64,000 bases of DNA, from assembly GCF_043099285.1 (NCBI RefSeq), contig NZ_CP170723.1, positions 2,666,001-2,730,000 on the forward strand, given 5' to 3'. The notes beneath the pieces were generated by a model. It had not been told where the DNA came from. It saw nothing but the letters and a program-made list of their open reading frames with translations, and ran no database searches. Origin of the DNA: Oryzobacter telluris. GTDB lineage: Bacteria > Actinomycetota > Actinomycetes > Actinomycetales > Dermatophilaceae. Within the stretch, counting starts at the first letter, position 1; each line of letters opens with the position of its first letter. Positions 22,731 to 30,685 of this stretch are shown one piece after another. Both the position numbers and the translations under genes were made by a program.

Positions 22731-25145
22731 TCATCGCGTGGTCACCGCGCTGACCACTCCCCCGCGCTCGACGACGGCGACGTCGCCGTCCCGGTCGGTG
22801 CGCAGGACGGTGTAGCCGTTGCGGCGCAGGACGTCGAGGTGCCGCGGGGACGGGTGGCCGTAGTCGTTGTCGGCGCCGACGCTGATGACGCCGAGCGGTG
22901 AGCGGACCGCGGCCATCAGGTCGTCGTCGAGGTTGGCGCTGCCGTGGTGCGGAGTCTTGACGACCTCGAACCCGCGGGCGGCCGCGGCCATCGACGGCTC
23001 CCGGCGCAGCCGCAGGAGGAGGTCGTGGGCGGACTCGCGCTCGATGTCGCCGAGGAGCAGGGCGTCGACCGTGCCGGTGCGGGCCGCGAGGACGAGGCTC
23101 GCGTTGTTGGGGACCGAACCGGCGGCGATGCGGCGGACCGGGCTCCACACGACGGCGTCGAGCTCACCGAGGCGCAGCCGGTCGCTGGCATGGAGCACGA
23201 CCACCGGGATGTGTCGCTGTCCCGCGAGCCGCCGGACCTGGACGTCGGCCGCGGCCGGCTCGGCGACCGGGCCCACGAGGAGCTGCCGCACGGTACGCCC
23301 GTCGAGCGCACCGGCCAGGCCGTCGACGTGGTCGGCGTGCAGGTGGGTGAGGACGACAGCGTCGAGGGTGGCGACCCCGAGCCGGTCCAGGCAGCCGTCG
23401 ACGAGCGGCGGGTCGGGACCGGTGTCGACGAGGACCGCGCTCCCGGGACCGGTGCGGAGCACGACGGCGTCGCCCTGCCCGACGTCGCAGACGACGACCC
23501 GCCAGCCGTCCGGTGGCCAGGTGACCGTCCTGGTGGGCAGCAGGGCTGCGGCGAGCAGGACCGCGGCGCCGACGGTGAGAGCCGGGTGCGCCGCGACGCC
23601 GGCGGCCAGGGCACGGCCGGTGAGCAGGACGAGGAGGGTCAGCCCGGCGAGGAGCACTGCCCCGGGCCAGCCGTCGGGCCACGGCATCGTGCCGCCGGGG
23701 ACCTGGGCGAAGTGGCGCGCGACCTGCGCGATGCCGGTGGTCGGGACGATCCCGACCCACGCGACGAGCACCGCCCCGCCCGGCCACACGACCGAGAGCA
23801 GTGCGGCCGCGACACCGGCGACCGTCGCGATGGGGACGAGCGGTGCCGCCAGCAGGTTGGCCAGGATGCCGACGACGCTGACCGACCCCTGGAGCAGGAC
23901 GATGACCGGCGCGGTCATCGCCTGCGCCGCGACCGGCACGGCGAGGGCCGGGCCGAGCGGTGCCAGGCGAGGTGGGAGGCGGGTCCCGATGGCCTCGCCC
24001 CACGGCCGGGTGAACAGGAGCAGTCCGAGGGTGGCGAGCGAGGACAGGGCGAAGCCGAAGGACCGGGCGAGCCACGGGTCGAGGACGAGGACCACGATGA
24101 TCGCCGCACCGAGGACGGGCGGGCCGGCCGACCGGCGGGAGCGGCTCAGCCCGATGAGGCCGATCGCGCCCATCACCGCGGCGCGGACGACGCTCGGCTC
24201 GGGGCGCGCGAGGACGACGAACCCGGCGAGCGCCACCATCGCGAGGACCGGCCGCAGCGCCCGCGGGATCCCGACGAGGATGCACAGGCCGAGGACGAGC
24301 CCGGTGACAACCGCGACGTTGCTGCCGGAAACAGCAGTCAGATGAGTCATCCCGGTGGCGCGCATGGCCTCGGTGAGGTCCTCCGGCGTGCGGCTCGTGT
24401 CGCCGATGACGAGCCCGGGCAGGAGGCCGCGGGCATCCTCGGGGGCGTGGTCGACAGCGGTGCGCAGGCCGGCCCTGAGGCGTTCGGCAGCGGCCGCGAT
24501 CGTTCCGGGTGGGGCGATGACGCGCGGGGCGCCGCTGAGGGACAGGGTGGCCGCCCGGTCGTCGGCGGGGTCGGTGGGGCCGAGTCGTCCGCTGACCCGG
24601 ACGGTCGACCTCCAGGGCAGCGCAACGAGCCGGTCGTCGCCGGTGAGGAGGACGGGCGCGGCCGTGGTCCTCGAGGCGCCGCGGGCGTCGACCCGCTGCA
24701 TCGTCGCCTCACGCAGGACTTGGGCGCTGTCGCCGCGTCCGGCGAGCACGACGGGGTCACCGGTGACGACGAGCTCGGCGGTGACCACGGCGCGGGCGTC
24801 GGCGAGGGCCGCGACGCCTCCACGGTCGCGCAGGACGGCGTGCCCGGCGGCCGCGCTCTGGAGCAGGACGACGAGCAGGCAGAGGATGAGGGCCGGCCAC
24901 TGCCACGCCGTGGCCCGCCGCCTCAGGACCGCCAGCACCAGCCCACCGGCGACAGCGGCGGACGCCGCGACGACGAGGTGAGCGGTCGGGGCGAGCCCGA
25001 GCGTGGCGGCGGCGAGCGCCCACGCCAGGACGGCCGGCCCGAGGAGCCGCAGGTCGGTGGGGGTGCGCGTGCCGTCCCTCCTCGGTTGTCGACGGTCGGT
25101 CGGCGTGCCGGCGACTTCGGCGACGTCGGCCACGGGCGACCTCAC
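22731..25145 (-). CDS. comEC: ComEC/Rec2-type DNA uptake channel
   Basis: 804 aa, full length. N-terminal hydrophobic DUF4131-like region, a central Competence domain with many TM helices (MTHLTAVSGSNVAVVTGLVL is typical), and a C-terminal metallo-beta-lactamase domain with the metal motif THLHADHVDG near residue 605 and KTPHHGS near 735. Forms the inner-membrane channel for single-stranded DNA in natural transformation. The GTG start overlaps the comEA stop by 4 nt, so the genes are translationally coupled. The holA gene that often follows comEC in actinobacteria is not here; a convergent LysR gene follows instead. Confidence 0.96.
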   Translation of the reverse strand: MRSPVADVAEVAGTPTDRRQPRRDGTRTPTDLRLLGPAVLAWALAAATLGLAPTAHLVVAASAAVAGGLVLAVLRRRATAWQWPALILCLLVVLLQSAAAGHAVLRDRGGVAALADARAVVTAELVVTGDPVVLAGRGDSAQVLREATMQRVDARGASRTTAAPVLLTGDDRLVALPWRSTVRVSGRLGPTDPADDRAATLSLSGAPRVIAPPGTIAAAAERLRAGLRTAVDHAPEDARGLLPGLVIGDTSRTPEDLTEAMRATGMTHLTAVSGSNVAVVTGLVLGLCILVGIPRALRPVLAMVALAGFVVLARPEPSVVRAAVMGAIGLIGLSRSRRSAGPPVLGAAIIVVLVLDPWLARSFGFALSSLATLGLLLFTRPWGEAIGTRLPPRLAPLGPALAVPVAAQAMTAPVIVLLQGSVSVVGILANLLAAPLVPIATVAGVAAALLSVVWPGGAVLVAWVGIVPTTGIAQVARHFAQVPGGTMPWPDGWPGAVLLAGLTLLVLLTGRALAAGVAAHPALTVGAAVLLAAALLPTRTVTWPPDGWRVVVCDVGQGDAVVLRTGPGSAVLVDTGPDPPLVDGCLDRLGVATLDAVVLTHLHADHVDGLAGALDGRTVRQLLVGPVAEPAAADVQVRRLAGQRHIPVVVLHASDRLRLGELDAVVWSPVRRIAAGSVPNNASLVLAARTGTVDALLLGDIERESAHDLLLRLRREPSMAAAARGFEVVKTPHHGSANLDDDLMAAVRSPLGVISVGADNDYGHPSPRHLDVLRRNGYTVLRTDRDGDVAVVERGGVVSAVTTR

Positions 25146-26194
25146 AGGGTCACCAGCGGGCGGAGCCGTTCCATCAGCTTCTCCCCGATGCCGCTCACCT
25201 CACCGAGCTCGTCGACGCTGGTGAACCGGCCGTGCTCGGCGCGCCAGTCGAGGATCCGCTGCGCGAGGACCGGGCCGACACCGGGCAGGGTGTCGAGACC
25301 GGCGAGGTCGGCGGTGTTGAGGGAGACGGTCGAGCCCGCGCCACCGGCACCCGCTCCTCCTCCGCTCGCACCCGCGGACGGCGAGCCGGGTGGGTCCGGG
25401 TCGCCGGGCGCGGGCACGACGACCTGCTCGCCGTCGACGAGGACGCGAGCGAGGTTGACCCGGGCGAGGTCGGCCTTCTTCGTGGCGCCGCCCGCGGCCG
25501 CGACCGCGTCGGCCACCCGCGAGCCGGGTGGCAGCCGCTGCAGCCCGGGTGCGCGGACCTGGCCGACGACGTGCACGACGACCGCAGCCCCCGTCGACGC
25601 GCTCGCCCCCGGTGCCGGCGTGGCCCCCGCGCCGGCCGTCACCGAGGGTGTCGCCCCGACGGGCGCCGAGCCGGCGGAGATGCCCGTCGGACCCGCCCGC
25701 GAGCCGCCACCCGGCGCGAGGATCGTGCCGTCGCCCGACGCCCACGCCACCCGCAGCCCGAACAGCGCCACCGCAAGGGCGACCGCGATGCCGAGCCCGA
25801 TCACGGCAAGGCGTCCCGGCTCCCACCGCGCCCCGACGAAGGACGCGGGCAGCCGGAACCACGAACGCGGGCCCCTGCGCTCGCGCACGGTCTCCGCGTC
25901 CGGCACCCACGAGCCGCCGTCGTCGCGGGAGGGGCGGTGTCGCAGCGTGACGCCAACCGCCTCCGAGACTTCAGAATCCGCGAAGGCGCCGTCCGACGTC
26001 GGGCGCGGCACGCCCATCGCGAGGTGGCCCGGATCGTCATCGAGCGGCGAACTCGCCGGCGACCCGGCGTCCTCCGGTGGCCAGCGGGTGCTCGGGCTCA
26101 GCTCACGAGCCGTGGGGACGTACCCGCGCCGGGGCGCCCGCAGCCGGGCAGCGGCTCGTGGCGAGAGCGGCTCGGAGCGGTGTCGTCGGGGCAT
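25142..26194 (-). CDS. comEA: ComEA-type DNA-binding protein
   Basis: 350 aa. A long cytosolic Arg/Pro-rich head of about 125 residues, one TM helix (LAVIGLGIAVALAVALFGL), a Gly/Ala/Pro linker, an SLBB domain (VVVHVVGQVRAPGLQRLPPG) and a C-terminal helix-hairpin-helix pair (LNTADLAGLDTLPGVGPVLA, then GRFTSVDELGEVSGIGEKL). Binds incoming double-stranded DNA outside the membrane and passes it to ComEC. The head is longer than in Bacillus ComEA but normal for actinobacteria. Confidence 0.94.
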   Translation of the reverse strand: MPRRHRSEPLSPRAAARLRAPRRGYVPTARELSPSTRWPPEDAGSPASSPLDDDPGHLAMGVPRPTSDGAFADSEVSEAVGVTLRHRPSRDDGGSWVPDAETVRERRGPRSWFRLPASFVGARWEPGRLAVIGLGIAVALAVALFGLRVAWASGDGTILAPGGGSRAGPTGISAGSAPVGATPSVTAGAGATPAPGASASTGAAVVVHVVGQVRAPGLQRLPPGSRVADAVAAAGGATKKADLARVNLARVLVDGEQVVVPAPGDPDPPGSPSAGASGGGAGAGGAGSTVSLNTADLAGLDTLPGVGPVLAQRILDWRAEHGRFTSVDELGEVSGIGEKLMERLRPLVTL

Positions 26195-26399
26195 GCACCG
26201 ACGCTAGGCAGGGACAGTCGCCCGCCTCCTCCCCCGTCGTCGATCTGTGGACGACCCCTCCGACAGACCGCCCCTGTGGATGAGCGACCCCGAGGGCAGC
26301 AGGGCACCCGACCTCCGGGATGACACCCGATATCGGGCGCCCGACGCGAGATCGGGAGGCGCCGCCCAGCTGCGTGGGTCGACAGGTCGCGCACCAGCC

Positions 26400-26999
26400 T
26401 CAGCGGACGCGGCGGGACCACCAGGCGAGGATGTTGCGCCGGTGCCGGGACAGCACGACCGCGGAGATGAGCACCAGCCAGATCCCCACGGTCACCGAGA
26501 TCCCCGGCACGACACCGACCGCCCCGAGCAGGCCGACGACACCGATCCCGAGGACCGCGACCACCGACGCCTCCCCCACGAACGGCACGAGCGTCTTGGT
26601 CACGAGGAACACGACGACCGCACCGAGCGCGACGAACGGCTCGACGGCAAGCACCGTCCCGAGCGCGCACGCCACGCCCTTGCCGCCCTTGCCGCGCAGG
26701 AACGGGCTGTAGACGTGCCCGAGCACCACCGCGAACCCCGCGACCAGCGCCGGCACCGTCCCCATCGAGCGCAGCACGACCCACGTGGGCAGCCACGCCT
26801 TGCCGACGTCGAGCACGAGGACGAGCACGCCCCACTTGGTCCCGAGCACCCGTCCGGCGTTCGTCGCGCCGGGGTTGCCGGACCCCGACGACCTCAGGTC
26901 CCGCCCGAGCGCCCGCGCGAGCAGCGAGGCCGGGTTGACCGACCCGAGGAAGAAGCAGACGACCGCGACGAGCGCGACCTGGACGGCGAGCCACGGCAT
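26400..26999 (-). CDS. plsY: acyl-phosphate:glycerol-3-phosphate acyltransferase PlsY
   Basis: 199 aa with five or six TM helices. PlsY loop motifs are visible: SVNPASLLARALGRDLRSSGSGNPGATNAGRVLG contains the catalytic Ser/Gly segment (core SGSGNPGATNAGR), and FLRGKGGKGVA is the phosphate-binding loop. Transfers an acyl chain from acyl-phosphate to glycerol-3-phosphate, the first step of membrane phospholipid synthesis. Three nt after the degV stop, so they form an operon; degV-family proteins bind fatty acids, giving a lipid theme. Confidence 0.93.
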   Translation of the reverse strand: MPWLAVQVALVAVVCFFLGSVNPASLLARALGRDLRSSGSGNPGATNAGRVLGTKWGVLVLVLDVGKAWLPTWVVLRSMGTVPALVAGFAVVLGHVYSPFLRGKGGKGVACALGTVLAVEPFVALGAVVVFLVTKTLVPFVGEASVVAVLGIGVVGLLGAVGVVPGISVTVGIWLVLISAVVLSRHRRNILAWWSRRVR

Positions 27000-27002
27000 C
27001 GG

Positions 27003-27932
27003 TCAGTGCGCCGCCTCGGCGCCGTCACCGGCGTCGGCCGCGTCGGACCCGTCAGCACCCGCGTCATCGAGGGGCACGAACCGCGGCACGACCGCCACGG
27101 CCAGCGTCCCCGGACCCACGTGCGCCCCCACGACCGCGCCGAGCTCGACCACGCGCACGTCGACCCCGCCACCGAGCCGCGCCCCGAGCCGCTCGGCCAG
27201 CCGGTCTGCCCGCTCCTGCGAGTCCAGGTGGTGCACCGCGACGTCCACGCCGTCGGCGCCGGCGGGCGGCGACCCCGCCGCCTCCACCGCCAGCTCCTCG
27301 AGACGCGCGATCGCCCGCGACGACGTCCGGACCCGCTCCAGCGGCACGATGTGGCCGTCGCGCAGGCCGAGGATCGGCTTGATGGCGAGGGCCGACCCGA
27401 GCAGCGCACCGGCCTTCCCGATCCGCCCGCCACGGCGCAGGTACTCCAGCGTGTCGACGTAGAACACGACCGTGGAGTCGGCGCAGGTGCGGCGCACGAC
27501 GTCGGCCACCTCGTCGGCCGACCCGCCGCGCGCAGCCAGGCGCGCCCCGGCCAGCACGGCGTGACCCATCGCCATCCCGAGCGCCCGCGAGTCGACGACC
27601 GTCACCGGCACCGGCGACGACCCGGCCGCCAGCTCGGCCCCACCGATCGTGCTCGACATGTCCCCGGAGATGTGGACCGACACCACCGCCGTGGCCCCCG
27701 CCGCCGCGGCCTCCTCGTACTTGGCGAGGAACGCCGCCGGCGCGGGCCGCGACGTCGACACCGGCACGAACGAGCGCAGCGCGGAGGCGACCGCGCCGGC
27801 ATCGATGTCGACACCCTCCGCGTGCTCCGTGCCGCCGATGACGACGTGCAGCGGGACGACACCCACCGCGAGCCCCTCGAGCAGGTCGGCGGGCAGGTAG
27901 GCCGTGGAGTCGGTGACGAGGGCTGTGCTCAC
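27003..27932 (-). CDS. DegV-family fatty-acid-binding protein
   Basis: 309 aa. DegV fold: N-terminal ALVTDSTAYLPADLLEGLAV, VSTSRPAPAAFLAKYEE, VSVHISGDMSSTIGGAELAA and the signature DTLEYLRRGGRIGKAGALLG near residue 165. Family members bind a single fatty acid and in Firmicutes (FakB) present it to FakA kinase; no FakA is in this window. GTG start. The C-terminus ends in an acidic Ala/Asp-rich tail. Co-transcribed with plsY. Confidence 0.92.
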   Translation of the reverse strand: MSTALVTDSTAYLPADLLEGLAVGVVPLHVVIGGTEHAEGVDIDAGAVASALRSFVPVSTSRPAPAAFLAKYEEAAAAGATAVVSVHISGDMSSTIGGAELAAGSSPVPVTVVDSRALGMAMGHAVLAGARLAARGGSADEVADVVRRTCADSTVVFYVDTLEYLRRGGRIGKAGALLGSALAIKPILGLRDGHIVPLERVRTSSRAIARLEELAVEAAGSPPAGADGVDVAVHHLDSQERADRLAERLGARLGGGVDVRVVELGAVVGAHVGPGTLAVAVVPRFVPLDDAGADGSDAADAGDGAEAAH

Positions 27933-28014
27933 AGCCGCAGGCTAGTGGGCCCGAGCCCGCGGGCCGCGCACGACGGGCTCGACCGCCGCAACGGCCGCAA
28001 CGGCCACGACCGCC

Positions 28015-28947
28015 TCACCCCATCCGCGCCGCCTTCTTGGCCGCACGCTCCTCACGCTTCTCCACGAAGCGGGCCGCCTCGGTGTCGAGCGCCTTGACCG
28101 CGGCGGCGAGCTCGTCGCGGGCGGTCTCGCCCTCGGTGTCGAGGCCCTCGAGCTCCCAGATCCCCCACTGCCGCAGGATGGGCGCGACGATGTCGTCGTG
28201 GTGGATCCGCAGGTCGTAGATCCCTGCCATGGCCATCTGCACGGCCTTGCGCCCGAAGCCGGGGATGATCGACCCCGGCATCTGGAAGTCCTTCACCTCG
28301 TCGGTGATGGCGCGCATCGTCTGGTTCGGGGAGAGCTCGAGCGCCGCCTGGATGAGGTTGCGGTAGAAGATCATGTGGAGGTTCTCGTCCTTGGCCACCC
28401 GGGTGAGCAGCTTCTCGGCGATCGGCTCGTCGGCGAAGCGCCCCGTGTTGCGGTGGGACACGCGCGTGGCCAGCTCCTGGAACGTCACGTAGGCGCAGAC
28501 GCTGAGCAGCGACTTGTCGCCCGAGTCGTAGCCGGTGGTCATCGTGTCCATGCGCGCGCGCTCGAGCTCGTCGGGGTCGACGCCGCGTGTGACCAAGAGG
28601 TAGTCGCGGATGCAGAACGCGTGCCGCCCCTCCTCGGCCGTCCAGCGGTTGACCCACTCCCCCCAGGCGCTCTCGCGACCGAACGCGCGGTCGATCTCGC
28701 GGTGGTAGCTGGGCAGGTTGTCCTCGGTGAGGAGGTTGACCTCGAGGGCGGTGCGAGCGATCGGCGACAGCTGGCTCTGCTCGACCGACCACGGCTCGCC
28801 GCCGAGCTCCTTGAAGTCCCGCCCGAGCGACCACGGCACGTACTCGTGCGGCATCCACTCCTGCGCCACCGAGATGTGGCGGTTGAGGTTCTCCTCCACC
28901 ACGGGCTCGAGCGCGGACAGGAGCTGGGTCGTGTCGAGCGCGGTCAT
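28015..28947 (-). CDS. acyl-ACP desaturase (ferritin-like diiron)
   Basis: 310 aa, soluble. Two diiron ligand motifs are visible: TAEEGRHAFCIRDYL (E-E-x-x-H) near residue 106 and KDENLHMIFYRN (E-x-x-H) near 190, matching the plant-type stearoyl-ACP desaturase family represented by DesA1/DesA2 in mycobacteria. Introduces a double bond into acyl-ACP. ATG at 28947 after GAGGAGG. It follows degV/plsY on the same strand at only moderate distance upstream, fitting a local lipid-metabolism group. Confidence 0.92.
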   Translation of the reverse strand: MTALDTTQLLSALEPVVEENLNRHISVAQEWMPHEYVPWSLGRDFKELGGEPWSVEQSQLSPIARTALEVNLLTEDNLPSYHREIDRAFGRESAWGEWVNRWTAEEGRHAFCIRDYLLVTRGVDPDELERARMDTMTTGYDSGDKSLLSVCAYVTFQELATRVSHRNTGRFADEPIAEKLLTRVAKDENLHMIFYRNLIQAALELSPNQTMRAITDEVKDFQMPGSIIPGFGRKAVQMAMAGIYDLRIHHDDIVAPILRQWGIWELEGLDTEGETARDELAAAVKALDTEAARFVEKREERAAKKAARMG

Positions 28948-29060
28948 CCGGACCTCCTCGTCGCGGCCACGCGGGGGCGCGGCCTCAGGTCCTCAGCCTG
29001 CACCCTCGAGGGGGCCCTCGCCAGAGCAGTGACGCGTGAATCGCCGATGAGGTCGCGGGG

Positions 29061-30440
29061 TCACCAGGGCAGCGCGACGTCGAGCTCACGCGGGTCGTCG
29101 ACCGGCACCCAGCCCTGACCTGCGACGTCGACGTACTCGGCGCCGGGCCCTTCGGCCGCCAGCTGGGCGACCGCGCGCAGCAGCCGCTCGACGTGCTCGT
29201 CGGTGGTGGCGATGCCGGCGCTCACCCGCACGGCGGTGGCGTGCGGCGTGTCGTCCGGGTCCTCCTCGAGGAGGGCGTCGACGAGCAGGTGGGCGCAGAA
29301 CTTCCCGGCCCGCACCCCGATGCCGTGCTCGGCCGACAGCGCCGCGGCGACGAGGTTGCTGTCGAGGCCGTCGACCGTGAAGGTGACGACCGGCCCGCGG
29401 TCGTGGTCGTCGGCGAACAGCGAGTAGGTGGTCACGCCCTCGATGCCGCGCAGCCCGGTGAGCAGGGCGTCGCCGAGGCGGGCCTCGTGCTCGGCGATGA
29501 CGGCGCGGTGCTCGCGGATGGTGGCGCAGGCGGCGGCGAGCGCCACGGCACCGAGCACGTTGGGGCTGCCGGCCTCGTGGCGGGCGGCGCCGGAGGTCCA
29601 GCGGGTGCCGGTCTCGGTGACCTCGGCGCTGGCTCCCCCACCGGCGAGGTAGGGGGCGGCGGCATCGAGCCAGTCGCGGCGGCCGGCGAGGACCCCGGTG
29701 CCGTAGGGGGCGTGCAGCTTGTGCCCGGAGAAGGCGACCCAGTCGACGTCGAGGGCGCCGAGGTCGATGGTCCGGTGGGCGGCCGACTGCGCGGCGTCGA
29801 GGAGGACGCGGGCGCCGTGGCGTCGGGCGATGGCGGCGAGCCGCTCGACCGGCCACAGCTCGCCGGTGACGTTCGAGGCCGAGGTGAGGACGACCAGCGC
29901 CTGGCGCGGCCGGCGGACGGTGCCGCGGTCGAGGTGGCGCAGCGCGTCCTCGAGGAGCACCTCGGCGTCGCGGGCCGAGCCGGGGACGGGCAGGCGCACG
30001 GTGTCGCGGGTGCGCCACGGCAGGAGGGAGGCGTGGTGCTCGGTGGAGAACACGACGACGTTCGTGTGGCGGGGCAGGCTGCGGGCGAGCAGGTTCACCG
30101 AGTCGGTGGTGTTGCGGGTGAAGACGACGACGTCGTCCTCGCGGGCGCCCACGAAGCGCGCCACCTCCTCACGGGCGGCCTCGTAGTGGGCGCTCGTGAC
30201 CTTGCTGAGCCAGCCGGTGCCCCGGTGGACGCTGGAGTAGGTGGCCGTGGCGTTCTCGACGGCCCGCACGACGCGCTCGAGGGCCGGGGTGGACGCGGCG
30301 TGGTCGAGGTTGGCGTAGTCGAGGTGGTCACCCGAGAGCGTGGGCACGAGGTCGGCGTGGACCACGCCGGGCAGGCGCTCGGGCACGGCGTGCAGCCACG
30401 GGCGACGGTGGAACGAGGGAGGAGTGCTGGCGATCGACAC
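29061..30440 (-). CDS. class V aminotransferase, cysteine desulfurase-like
   Basis: 459 aa, PLP-dependent fold type I. N-terminal LDYANLDHAASTPALERVV is typical of Csd/SufS-type enzymes. PLP pocket: HHASLLPWR, Asp/Gln in LLDAAQSAAHRTIDLG, Schiff-base Lys in FSGHKLHAPYGTG near residue 240; a candidate active Cys is in GVRAGKFCAHLL near 385. Likely mobilises sulfur or selenium, or acts on a related amino acid. GTG start with GGAG 6 nt before. Preceded by a SAM-IV riboswitch, so expression should drop when S-adenosylmethionine is abundant; this supports a sulfur role. Confidence 0.88.
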   Translation of the reverse strand: MSIASTPPSFHRRPWLHAVPERLPGVVHADLVPTLSGDHLDYANLDHAASTPALERVVRAVENATATYSSVHRGTGWLSKVTSAHYEAAREEVARFVGAREDDVVVFTRNTTDSVNLLARSLPRHTNVVVFSTEHHASLLPWRTRDTVRLPVPGSARDAEVLLEDALRHLDRGTVRRPRQALVVLTSASNVTGELWPVERLAAIARRHGARVLLDAAQSAAHRTIDLGALDVDWVAFSGHKLHAPYGTGVLAGRRDWLDAAAPYLAGGGASAEVTETGTRWTSGAARHEAGSPNVLGAVALAAACATIREHRAVIAEHEARLGDALLTGLRGIEGVTTYSLFADDHDRGPVVTFTVDGLDSNLVAAALSAEHGIGVRAGKFCAHLLVDALLEEDPDDTPHATAVRVSAGIATTDEHVERLLRAVAQLAAEGPGAEYVDVAGQGWVPVDDPRELDVALPW

Positions 30441-30489
30441 GGTGGTCTCCGGAGGTCCTGGACCTCGGGTGCTCCCGGGATCCGCGCTT

Positions 30490-30597
30490 GCCGGTGACCA
30501 GAGGGGTCGCCGACCAGGTCGTCACCCGGAGCACCCCACCGCGGAGGAGGGTTGCTGGCCTGCGAGCCGGGGCTTGTCGCAAGCACTCATGACCTAC
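30490..30597 (-). ncRNA. SAM-IV riboswitch
   Basis: Leader of the class V aminotransferase gene. On the minus strand it has P1 arms AGGTC...GACCT (30595-30591 and 30520-30516), the SAM core ACAAGCCCCGGCTCGC then CAGCAACCCTCC, GCGGTGGGGTGCTCCGGG, and a downstream GGTC-containing segment that can form the extra pseudoknot of the SAM-IV class. Between aptamer and start, GAGGTCC/GGACCTC (30452-30466) forms a hairpin beside the GGAG Shine-Dalgarno, a plausible translational switch. The boundaries are approximate. Confidence 0.85.
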
Positions 30598-30685
30598 GCC
30601 GAGCAGTCTACGAGCGGCGGGTGGGCGGGCGTCATCCGTGGTCCACGACGCGAGACGCGCTCCGCCCGCCGCCGGCCCCGCGACG

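Noticed and set aside
26195..26399. CCCGATATCGGG palindrome (26326-26337) as operator or terminator
   Set aside because: A 12-bp palindrome between comEA and plsY, but it is placed neither right after a stop nor at a clear promoter; left unassigned. The gap shows nothing else.
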